Source: Pseudomonas sp. B21-023 (GTDB taxonomy: Bacteria; Pseudomonadota; Gammaproteobacteria; Pseudomonadales; Pseudomonadaceae). Taken from it: a stretch of 64,000 bases of DNA. Both the position numbers and the translations under genes were made by a program. The stretch spans positions 4,871,501 to 4,935,500 of the forward strand of contig NZ_CP087190.1 in NCBI RefSeq assembly GCF_024749165.1, read 5' to 3'. Shown piece after piece: positions 23,734-31,173 of this stretch. How positions within the stretch are numbered: position 1 is the first letter of the stretch; every line of letters begins with the position of its first letter. The notes under the pieces were generated by a model. The model searched no databases. It was not told where the DNA came from and was given only the letters and a program-made list of their open reading frames with translations.

Positions 23734-24912
23734 TTACTCCAGCGCCGCAGCCGGCCCGAAGAACTCATAGCGGCTCTGCCCTTCCGGCACACCCAAGCCC
23801 TTGAGCTGACGCTTGATCGCCGCCATGAAGCCCTTGGGTCCGAGGAAGTAGGCGTCGATATCGCGCTCACGCGGCAGCCATTCGGCCAGCAGGTCCTGGT
23901 CCAGCACGCCGACTGCGTCGGCAGCCTGGCTGCCATCCTCCTCGGCGTAGCAGTAGAAGCGCTTGAGTTGCGGGTGACGCGCCGCCAGGCCATCGATCCA
24001 GTCGCGGAAGGCATGCACCGCGCCGTTGCGTGCGCAATGGATGAAGTGCACCGGGCGTTCGGTCTCGAGGGCCGCCTCAAGCATGGCCAGGGTCGGGGTG
24101 ATGCCCACACCGCCGCTGATCAGCACCAGCGGCTTGTCGCTGGCGACCAGGGTGAAATCACCGGAAGGCGGGAACAGTTGCAGGGTATCGCCGACCATCA
24201 AGCCATCATGCAGGTAGTTGGAGACCTTGCCGCCCGCCTCGCGCTTGACGCTGATGCGGTACTGCTCACCGTCGCACAGGGCCGACAGCGAATAGTTGCG
24301 ACGCTGCTCCTGGCCATCGATTTCCAGCTTCAGGCCGATGTACTGGCCCGGCTCGGCCTTGAGCACCGGTTTGCCATCGACCGGAGCGAAGTAGAACGAG
24401 ACGATCTCGCGGCTTTCCTGCTCGCGGCGCACCAGGCGGAATTCGCGGGTGCCGCGCCAGCCGCCGGCGGCCTCTTCCTTCTGCTTGTACAGGTTCTCCT
24501 CGGCGCCGATGAGGATGTCGGCAAGCTGGCCGTAGGCCGCCGCCCAGGCGGCGATCACCTCGGCGGTGGCGATCTCCTTGCCCAGCACTTCCTCGATGGC
24601 GCGCAGCAGGCAGCTGCCGACAATCGGGTAGTGTTCAGGGAGAATCTGCAAGGCGACGTGCTTGTTGATGATCTGGCCTACCAGACCGCCCAACTGCTCG
24701 AGCTGGTCGATATGCCGGGCGTACATCAGCACGCCGTTGGCCAGGGCACGCGGCTGGTCGCCGCTGGCCTGGTGAGCCTGGTTGAACAGCGGGCGTACTT
24801 CGGGGTACTCGCTGAGCATCATCTTGTAGAAGTGGGTGGTCAGGGCCTCACCACCGCTTTCCAGCAGGGGCACGGTGGCTTTGATGATTGCACGTTGTTC
24901 GGCATTGAGCAT
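23734..24912 (-). CDS. hmp: Flavohaemoglobin, nitric oxide dioxygenase
   Basis: 392 aa from ATG 24912 (AGGAGTTGTCGTA upstream); the longer frame from 24975 has no ribosome site. The N-terminal globin domain (1-~140) includes the proximal His region NKHVALQILPEHYP. The FAD domain has RRNYSLSALC, and the C-terminal NAD(P) domain has VLISGGVGITPTLAML. It oxidises NO to nitrate with O2 and NAD(P)H in the cytosol. It is divergent from the NorR/FhpR-type activator at 25067, which almost certainly controls it. Confidence 0.96.
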   Translation of the reverse strand: MLNAEQRAIIKATVPLLESGGEALTTHFYKMMLSEYPEVRPLFNQAHQASGDQPRALANGVLMYARHIDQLEQLGGLVGQIINKHVALQILPEHYPIVGSCLLRAIEEVLGKEIATAEVIAAWAAAYGQLADILIGAEENLYKQKEEAAGGWRGTREFRLVRREQESREIVSFYFAPVDGKPVLKAEPGQYIGLKLEIDGQEQRRNYSLSALCDGEQYRISVKREAGGKVSNYLHDGLMVGDTLQLFPPSGDFTLVASDKPLVLISGGVGITPTLAMLEAALETERPVHFIHCARNGAVHAFRDWIDGLAARHPQLKRFYCYAEEDGSQAADAVGVLDQDLLAEWLPRERDIDAYFLGPKGFMAAIKRQLKGLGVPEGQSRYEFFGPAAALE

Positions 24913-25066
24913 TACGACAACTCCTGAGCCTGTGGCTTCGAATGGTTGCGTAGACCATTTCAGCAATCGTGCCAACTTTGATCGTCAGTAAAACCGGGGG
25001 TTTTCATTGATCGATGTCAAAAGGACACACTCAGGCGTATAGTCATTCCGACCAACAGGAGTCCAT

Positions 25067-26617
25067 ATGACTGCAAAGCCCCTGCTCACTGCCCTCCTCC
25101 CCCTGGTGAGCGACTTGTCCCGCGACCTCCCCGACCAGGAACGCTACCGCCGGCTGCTGCAGGCCATGCGCGGTCTGCTGCCGTGCGATGCTGCGGCGCT
25201 GCTGCGCCTGGACGGCGAATGGCTGGTGCCGCTGGCAGTGGATGGCTTGTCGGCGGACACCCTGGGCCGACGCTTCCGGGTCAGCGAGCACCCGCGTTTC
25301 CAGGCCCTGCTCAGCCGCCCCGAGCCCACCCGTTTCCCTAGCGACAGCCCGCTGCCCGACCCTTACGACGGCCTGGTCGACGCCGCCCATGTGGATCTCG
25401 AGGTGCACGACTGCATGGGCTGCCCGCTGATGGTCGACGAACGCCCGTGGGGCCTGCTGACCCTCGACGCGCTCACCGCCGGCCAGTTCCAGAGCCTCGA
25501 ACTCGACGCCCTGCAGGCCTTCGCCAGCCTGGCCGCCGCCACGGTGACCGTGGCCGAGCGCATCGAGCACCTGGCCCTGCGCGCCGAGGATGAACACCAG
25601 CGCGCCGAGGTGTATCGCCAGGCCAGCGGCCAGGACCGCGAACTGATCGGCCAAAGCAAGGCACACAAGCGCCTGGTCGAGGAGATCCGCCTGGTCGGCG
25701 GTAGCGACCTGACCGTGCTGATCACCGGCGAGACCGGCGTCGGCAAGGAACTGGTGGCCCAGGCCCTGCACCATGCCAGCCAGCGTGCCGGCAAGCCGAT
25801 GGTCAGCCTCAACTGCGCCGCCCTGCCCGACACCTTGGTGGAGAGCGAGCTGTTCGGCCATGTGCGCGGCGCCTTTACCGGCGCCCATGGCGAACGCAGG
25901 GGCAAGTTCGAGCTGGCCAACGGCGGCACATTGTTCCTCGACGAGGTCGGCGAACTGCCGCTGGCGGTGCAGGCCAAGTTGCTGCGGGTATTACAGAGCG
26001 GGCAGTTGCAACGCCTGGGTTCGGACCGCGACCATCAGGTCGATGTGCGCCTGATCGCCGCGACCAACCGCGACCTGGCCGAAGAGGTGCGCAATGGCAA
26101 CTTCCGCGCCGACTTCTACCACAGGCTGAGCGTCTATCCGCTGCAAGTTCCACCCCTGCGCGAGCGAGGCCGCGACGTGCTGTTGCTGGCGGGGTTTTTC
26201 CTCGAACAGAACCGCGCGCGCCTGGGGCTGGGGAGCCTACGGCTGTCCACTGACGCCCAGGCCGCCTTGCTGGCGTACGGCTGGCCGGGCAACGTCCGCG
26301 AACTGGAGCACCTGATCGGTCGCTCGGCGCTCAAGGCATTGGGACAGCACGGGCGGCGGCCGAAAATCCTCACCCTGGAAGCGGCTGACCTCGATCTGCG
26401 CAACGTGGCGCCGAGCATGCTGGCAGAAATCGAGGCACCGTCGGCTGACGCGCCGTTGCCCGAGGGGGGGCTGCGTGAGGCGGTGGATGATTATCAGCGG
26501 CAGATCGTCGAAGCGTGCCTGGATCGCCACCAGGACAACTGGGCAGCCGCAGCCCGGGAGCTGGGGCTGGATCGGGCCAACCTGAGCCGGTTGGCCAAGC
26601 GCTTGGGGCTGCGCTGA
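25067..26617 (+). CDS. norR: NO-responsive sigma-54 activator NorR/FhpR
   Basis: 516 aa. The GAF sensor domain (~1-170) contains the HDCMGC motif expected around the NO-binding mononuclear iron. The AAA+ domain (~195-425) has Walker A GETGVGKE (221-228), the sigma-54 contact GAFTGA (268-273) and Walker B GTLFLDEVGELP. A C-terminal Fis-type helix-turn-helix follows (NWAAAARELGLDRANLSRLAKRLG, in part). ATG 25067 follows ACAGGAGTCCAT. It activates hmp on sensing NO; the P. aeruginosa equivalent is called FhpR. The 154-base divergent gap must contain the operators. Confidence 0.93.
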   Translation: MTAKPLLTALLPLVSDLSRDLPDQERYRRLLQAMRGLLPCDAAALLRLDGEWLVPLAVDGLSADTLGRRFRVSEHPRFQALLSRPEPTRFPSDSPLPDPYDGLVDAAHVDLEVHDCMGCPLMVDERPWGLLTLDALTAGQFQSLELDALQAFASLAAATVTVAERIEHLALRAEDEHQRAEVYRQASGQDRELIGQSKAHKRLVEEIRLVGGSDLTVLITGETGVGKELVAQALHHASQRAGKPMVSLNCAALPDTLVESELFGHVRGAFTGAHGERRGKFELANGGTLFLDEVGELPLAVQAKLLRVLQSGQLQRLGSDRDHQVDVRLIAATNRDLAEEVRNGNFRADFYHRLSVYPLQVPPLRERGRDVLLLAGFFLEQNRARLGLGSLRLSTDAQAALLAYGWPGNVRELEHLIGRSALKALGQHGRRPKILTLEAADLDLRNVAPSMLAEIEAPSADAPLPEGGLREAVDDYQRQIVEACLDRHQDNWAAAARELGLDRANLSRLAKRLGLR

Positions 26618-26634
26618 CGGGGCCGCTTCGCAGC

Positions 26635-26720
26635 CCATTCGCCGGCAAGCCGGCTCCCACAGGGATGGCGCTTGGCTGAGCTCAGCGCGGCCAGTGTGGG
26701 AGCCGGCTTGTCGTGGCGAC
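26635..26720. repeat. Inverted REP pair after norR
   Basis: Two REP cores in opposite orientation. The second is degenerate (GGCTTGTCGTGGCGACGAA). Located between norR and cheV. Confidence 0.8.
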
Positions 26721-26843
26721 GAACCGCGGCGAATGGGTCGCAAAGCGCCCCCACTGCAGATCCAATAGCAAACTAAGCTAAAGCCTGGCGCCAGAAAGCC
26801 GATAACCCGGCATCCTCCCCCTCATTCATAGCGAAGGTTGTCC

Positions 26844-27743
26844 ATGGCCACGCAAAAAGCCCGCGCGGACTCGCTGTCCCTGCTGCTGTTCACCCTGCGC
26901 AGCGGCAAACTGATGGCAATCAACCTGCTCAAGGTCAGCGAGATCATCCCCTGCCCGCCGCTGACCAAACTGCCGGAGTCCCACCCGCACGTCAAAGGCG
27001 TCGCCACCCTGCGTGGCAACTCGCTGTCGGTGATCGACCTGTCCCGCGCCATCGGCGAAATGCCCCTGGCCGACCCCGACGGCGGCTGCCTGATCGTCAC
27101 CGAGATCAGCCGCTCGCGCCAGGGCCTGCACGTGCAAGCGGTGAGCCGCATCGTCCATTGCCTGAGCACCGACATCAAACCGCCACCCTACGGCTCGGGC
27201 AACCGCTCGTTCATTACCGGCGTCACCCGGGTCGATAACACCCTGGTGCAGGTGCTGGATATCGAGAAGGTCATCCACGGCATCGCCCCGCCGCCCCACG
27301 AACCGCACCCGGGGGAAGTCAGCGAAGAAGATGCAAGCCTGCTGGCCGCCGCCAACATCCTGGTGGTGGACGACAGCCAGGTCGCGTTGCAGCAGTCGGT
27401 GCACACCCTGCGCAACCTTGGCATCGAGTGCCACACCGCGCGCAGCGCCAAGGATGCGATCAATGTGCTGCTGGAGCTGCAAGGCACCGACAGAGAGATC
27501 AACATCATCGTCTCGGACATCGAGATGTCCGAGATGGACGGCTTCGCCTTCACCCGCACCTTGCGCGAAACCCCGGACTTCCAGCACCTGTACATCCTGC
27601 TGCACACCTCGCTGGACAGCGCGATGAGCGGTGACAAGGCCAAGCTGGCCGGGGCCAATGCCATTCTCACCAAGTTCTCCTCGCCGGAGCTGACCAACTG
27701 CCTGGTGACGGCGGCGCGGGCGGTGGTGTTCGAGGAGCGCTGA
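26844..27743 (+). CDS. cheV: Chemotaxis coupling protein CheV
   Basis: 299 aa from ATG 26844 (GCGAAGG upstream). Residues ~15-160 form a CheW-like coupling domain (HVKGVATLRGNSLSVIDL, FITGVTRVDNTLVQVLDIEK). Residues ~172-299 form a receiver domain (ILVVDDSQVALQQ, phospho-acceptor Asp in IVSDIEMSEMDG, final Lys in ILTKFSS). CheV couples receptors to CheA and can buffer phosphoryl groups. It is monocistronic and not near a che cluster, as is common in pseudomonads. Confidence 0.93.
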   Translation: MATQKARADSLSLLLFTLRSGKLMAINLLKVSEIIPCPPLTKLPESHPHVKGVATLRGNSLSVIDLSRAIGEMPLADPDGGCLIVTEISRSRQGLHVQAVSRIVHCLSTDIKPPPYGSGNRSFITGVTRVDNTLVQVLDIEKVIHGIAPPPHEPHPGEVSEEDASLLAAANILVVDDSQVALQQSVHTLRNLGIECHTARSAKDAINVLLELQGTDREINIIVSDIEMSEMDGFAFTRTLRETPDFQHLYILLHTSLDSAMSGDKAKLAGANAILTKFSSPELTNCLVTAARAVVFEER

Positions 27744-27756
27744 AAGCCAGAAAGTG

Positions 27757-27944
27757 AAGAGCCATGCGAGTGTCCTGTCTCGGAAATACGTTCTCTTTTG
27801 GCGAGTGGCTTGGGTGTTCGGGCAAGGCGCCGCGACGAGTCATAGCAGGGCTATGGCGAGGAGTGGCAACGCAGGCCGGGCGCCCAAGACGCCGCCAAAA
27901 GTGAACAGCTTATTTCCGAGACAGGACACTCGTGCATGGCTCTT
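27757..27944. mobile_element. 188-bp MITE-like palindromic element
   Basis: Left arm 27757-27788 (AAGAGCCATGCGAGTGTCCT...) and right arm 27911-27944 are inverted repeats of about 32 bp, differing by a two-base insertion. Inner segments also pair imperfectly (GTTCTCTTTTGGCG with CGCCAAAAGTGAAC). There is no open frame of note. It lies between cheV and the defence gene patch, so it could mark the boundary of an insertion. Confidence 0.6.
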
Positions 27945-27950
27945 GAAGAT

Positions 27951-28115
27951 TCAGCGGCTATTCGTCGACTGAGGGCGGGTCTGCGAAGCTTCCCTGAAAA
28001 CGACTGGCTCTCGGTTCGGTGCCTTTACGGCCTCTCGCTTCCAGGCCGGCCATTGCTGGACCTTTTCGCGGCACTCATCGAGATAGCGAAGAAATTCCTC
28101 TTTACTTCCGCTCAT
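27951..28115 (-). CDS. Small protein downstream of the anti-phage deaminase
   Basis: 54 aa from ATG 28115, with AGGGTGA six bases before it and 10 bases after the deaminase stop. It begins MSGSKEEFLRYLDECREKVQQ and has a helical, charged N-terminal half and a basic tail. No signal peptide, Cys cluster or known domain was recognised. The tight spacing and good ribosome site argue that it is co-translated with the deaminase. A role as regulator or partner is inference. Confidence 0.55.
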   Translation of the reverse strand: MSGSKEEFLRYLDECREKVQQWPAWKREAVKAPNREPVVFREASQTRPQSTNSR

Positions 28116-28125
28116 CGGAGTCACC

Positions 28126-29853
28126 CTATAAGTACGTTGACAAAGTGTGCCCAGCCATATATTCGCGATCGATGTATGAGCAAGGCTGCATCTGGGTCCG
28201 CAATTTAGCATTTGCTTCACTCCAGTCAACCGCCTGCCCATCCTCGGTCTTACGTATGACAGCGTAGCCACTACCCAGATTCATGGAAAACAGATCAAAA
28301 AAACTTCTTGGTCCAACACCGATGAAGGCGTCAAAAAATACCCCTTTACGCGACCGCTCCAGAGAAATCGAGTCCGAATGAAATTTCTGCGCTTTACTCT
28401 TTGGATAGGGCTCGACATACACCACACGATCAACACCAGCGGCGATGATGTGCTTTGCGCAGTTATGGCAAGGGTAGGTGGTGCAATACAACGTGCTATC
28501 GACCGCACTTACCCCCATCCGGGAAGATGACAACAGCGCTTCCATTTCCGCATGGACAACCCGGCCATACTCGGTTATATCTTTTATTCCACTATTTTTT
28601 ATCAAGGGCGCCACTTCATCCCGACAGTGCTCGGGGAGTGAACGGATGATGTTTTCTATTATTTCCTTTTTTTGCATGGCATTTGAATCCTCGCCTCGTT
28701 TGTAGTCCCTTCCATCCTCCTCATCCACAATTTCATGTGCATCGTTCCTGGCTGGCCAGTAAAGGCCGCCGCCTGCCTTGGGTACATCGTTAGCCCCAGT
28801 TGCGATGATGCAGTCGCGCTTGGTCAGTACAGCACCGACCTGCCGTGACAGGTCAGCGGACCTAAGTGAGGCAGAAAAAGCCATGAACATCGCATACTCA
28901 TCGAAGGTGGGTGTGACGTAGGGTTTTCCGAACAACAGATCCAGAATCCGCCAAACCTGATTCTTAAGGGCATCAATATTCCCGTCATAGCTGACAAAGA
29001 AGTCAGACAAATGATAGGTATCACGGGTGTGCTGCCCGTAGGCCTCCTTTTCGTTTTCATCCCGTGAAATCAGATCCGCCGCCTGCTCCTTGGTCAATCC
29101 TAAGTCATCGAGAAGGTAGCGACTTCTACGCTCATGGTCCGCATGCACGCCGATCAGGAAGAAGCCCCCGGCATAAATCTTACGTAACCGCTGCACTTCA
29201 AACGGTGTTTTCAGAGAGTTGATCAGATAGGCATTTCGACCAGGCTCCGCCTGACTTTCCTGGGATCTCAATTGGCTGATGGCGACAGCAGCACCCAACG
29301 CCAATATCGAATTGTCCCCAGACGCCTCCCTTAACCGATTACCTTCACGCATGTACCTGTCGATACGCTCAACACGATCCTGGGTATCCGGAACGCTCCC
29401 GATCTTTGCAATAACCTCAGTGGATATACGAATGGAGTGTGAGGTATAGCGAAACGCCTTGAGCCGCTCTTCGATAATTTGGCACACCACTTTCAGGTCA
29501 GTTCCCAGCGCCCCGACAAATCCCAGAACCAACTCGGAATCCGCATAGGAATCATCCAGGAAGGACATATTCATAACTTCAGGAGCGTGCGCAAGGTTCT
29601 CCATGAGCGGTCGGGCATCGGACAGGGTCTCACCCGCCGGTGACAGCACTCCTTTTACCAATTGTTCCAGTTCCCGGGACGATTCCGGCCTCCCCTGAAA
29701 ACTCAGTTCACCCGTATTCGGATACCAAGACATCACACCACCACTATGTGTGCGAAACTCATACTGGTTCGGGTTAAGCTCTTTCCATGTTCCAACCTGC
29801 GCCAATATTTCCAGGCGCTCCTTCAGCTGTGCGAATGATCCCTCGAAACGCAT
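28126..29853 (-). CDS. Anti-phage dCTP deaminase (DCD/AvcD type) with extra N-terminal domain
   Basis: 575 aa from ATG 29853 (GGTGAGG upstream). Residues ~107-310 resemble the P-loop, nucleoside-kinase-like domain of DCD/AvcD proteins (LGFVGALGTDLKVV; the P-loop is degenerate). Residues ~320-575 form a deoxycytidylate deaminase with the zinc motif HAE (434-436) and PCHNC (461-465). Such enzymes deplete dCTP/dCMP during phage infection. Residues 1-~70 form an additional small domain with SWYPNTGELSFQG that I do not recognise as a standard DCD part. The gene is visibly more A+T-rich than its neighbours, consistent with horizontal transfer. In Vibrio an inhibitory RNA (AvcI) lies next to the gene; here only about 190 bases separate it from a divergent gene. 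Confidence 0.85.
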   Translation of the reverse strand: MRFEGSFAQLKERLEILAQVGTWKELNPNQYEFRTHSGGVMSWYPNTGELSFQGRPESSRELEQLVKGVLSPAGETLSDARPLMENLAHAPEVMNMSFLDDSYADSELVLGFVGALGTDLKVVCQIIEERLKAFRYTSHSIRISTEVIAKIGSVPDTQDRVERIDRYMREGNRLREASGDNSILALGAAVAISQLRSQESQAEPGRNAYLINSLKTPFEVQRLRKIYAGGFFLIGVHADHERRSRYLLDDLGLTKEQAADLISRDENEKEAYGQHTRDTYHLSDFFVSYDGNIDALKNQVWRILDLLFGKPYVTPTFDEYAMFMAFSASLRSADLSRQVGAVLTKRDCIIATGANDVPKAGGGLYWPARNDAHEIVDEEDGRDYKRGEDSNAMQKKEIIENIIRSLPEHCRDEVAPLIKNSGIKDITEYGRVVHAEMEALLSSSRMGVSAVDSTLYCTTYPCHNCAKHIIAAGVDRVVYVEPYPKSKAQKFHSDSISLERSRKGVFFDAFIGVGPRSFFDLFSMNLGSGYAVIRKTEDGQAVDWSEANAKLRTQMQPCSYIDREYMAGHTLSTYL

Positions 29854-29985
29854 TCCATGACCTCACCGTTGCCCGTTGGCTTTCGAACCCATACAGGTAT
29901 AGCTACGAACCATCCTCTTTCCAAGACGGGCAATGCTTGCTAATAAAGTTTCAGCCTTCCGCTAAAACGTAAGAAAATTCGCAAT

Positions 29986-30013
29986 TTGCGTTGCGCCAAT
30001 GGAAAGGCATAAT
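29986..30013 (+). promoter_or_regulatory. Candidate promoter for the secreted protein gene
   Basis: TTGCGT (29986-29991) and CATAAT (30008-30013) with a 16-base spacer, 26 bases before ATG 30040. The -35 overlaps the small palindrome CGCAATTTGCG (29980-29990), which may be an operator shared with the divergent deaminase gene. Confidence 0.4.
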
Positions 30014-30039
30014 TATCTCTCCTGTTGAGGTCATGCCCC

Positions 30040-30345
30040 ATGCTCCGTTTGATACTGCTCAGCCTTTCGTTACTAACCGTTTCCGCCCACGCCTCAACGC
30101 CCCAGGCCTGGAGCAATCAGCGCCAGCACATGCTCAAGGCCTGCCTGGCCATAAGCCAGTTCAAGGATGCCCACGCTCTGGGCAAACCCGCCGAGTTCGA
30201 CGACCAGGTCGGTTACAGCGCGCTGCTGATCGAGGGCACCTACCCGCAGAAACACATGCAGAACCGCATCGGCACCGAGCTGTGCCTCTATGATCGCCAG
30301 CGCCAGCAGGCCTTCGTCACCGACTGGGAAGTCGGCAAGCGATGA
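30040..30345 (+). CDS. Small secreted protein of unknown function
   Basis: 101 aa from ATG 30040 (TTGAGG upstream; an ATG-less start at 30025 is less likely). A clear signal peptide (MLRLILLSLSLLTVSAHA) ends at Ala-His-Ala before Ser. The mature part has two Cys residues (LKACLAIS, TELCLYD) that may form a disulfide. No catalytic motif is visible. Its stop overlaps the start of the YkgJ-type gene by ATGA, so the two are co-translated. Confidence 0.75.
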   Translation: MLRLILLSLSLLTVSAHASTPQAWSNQRQHMLKACLAISQFKDAHALGKPAEFDDQVGYSALLIEGTYPQKHMQNRIGTELCLYDRQRQQAFVTDWEVGKR

Positions 30346-31076
30346 GCGACAGCATTCGGTTCGCCTGCACCGGCTGTGGTAAATGCTGCACCGGTCATCA
30401 CGTGCCTTTGACCCTGGCCGAGGCCCGGCAGTGGGCGAGTTCCGGCGGCCAGGTGGTGGTGCTGATCGAGGGTTTTCTCGCCGATGGCCTGGGTATGCCG
30501 GCCGACCAGCGCGAGCATGTGCTGCGCCGTTCGCACCCGGTGCCGTGCGGTGACGCGCAGTTGCAGGTGTCGGTAACCTTCGCCGCATTCAACCCCGGGC
30601 GCTGCCGCAACCTCGATGACAATGACCTGTGCGGTATCTATGAAAGCCGCCCGCTGGTCTGTCGTATCTACCCGGCGGAGATCAACCCGCACCTGCCGCT
30701 GCGCCCGGAAAACAAGGACTGCCCGCCCGAGGCCTGGACGCAAGGGCCGGAACTGATTCACGGCAGCCTGCCGGTGGATGAGGCGCTGCGTGCCCTGATC
30801 GAGGCCTCACGCCAGGCCGATCGCGACGATATCGCGGCCAAGGTGGCAATCTGTCAGGCGCTGGGGATGACCACCAGCGCTCTGAAGGGCAATGGATTTA
30901 CTGCCTGGCTGCCGGACATGGCGGCGTTTGCCTCGGTGCTGGAGCAGGCGCCACGGGCGGTCGATGGACCGTGGGCTGTGCATGTGCAGGACGAGGCGCT
31001 TGCGGCCGGTCTGCAGGAACATCGGCTACAGGTGACGGGCGAAGCGCCGGTCTACTATGCGTTCATCGGTTTCTAG
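30342..31076 (+). CDS. YkgJ-family Cys-cluster protein (244 aa)
   Basis: It begins with the cluster RFACTGCGKCCTGHH and has further ligands in PGRCRNLDDNDLCGIYESRPLVCRIYP, the typical YkgJ/UPF0153 metal-binding arrangement. About 120 extra residues follow with no motif I recognise. Cytosolic, function unknown. It overlaps the upstream secreted protein gene by four bases. The Cys spacing differs from the shorter protein at 11574. Confidence 0.8.
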   Translation: MSDSIRFACTGCGKCCTGHHVPLTLAEARQWASSGGQVVVLIEGFLADGLGMPADQREHVLRRSHPVPCGDAQLQVSVTFAAFNPGRCRNLDDNDLCGIYESRPLVCRIYPAEINPHLPLRPENKDCPPEAWTQGPELIHGSLPVDEALRALIEASRQADRDDIAAKVAICQALGMTTSALKGNGFTAWLPDMAAFASVLEQAPRAVDGPWAVHVQDEALAAGLQEHRLQVTGEAPVYYAFIGF

Positions 31077-31085
31077 ATAGATCCA

Positions 31086-31147
31086 ATCGCGGGGCAAGCC
31101 CACGCCAAGTACCAAGGTGCTTCGTGGGAGCGGGCTTGCCCCGCGAT
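31086..31147. repeat. Inverted repeat of the second REP type
   Basis: ATCGCGGGGCAAGCCCACG (31086-31104) pairs with its near complement ending at 31147 (GGGCTTGCCCCGCGAT). It is a REP relative distinct from the GCCGGCAAGCCGGC type, positioned between two convergent genes. Confidence 0.75.
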
Positions 31148-31173
31148 AAGGCCGGCACAGACAACTCAGTCAG

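Noticed and set aside
24960..24985. TTGGCACG followed by TTGC upstream of hmp as a sigma-54 promoter
   Set aside because: The GG to GC distance is about three bases shorter than the strict -24/-12 spacing, so I cannot support it, although NorR control implies that a sigma-54 promoter exists.
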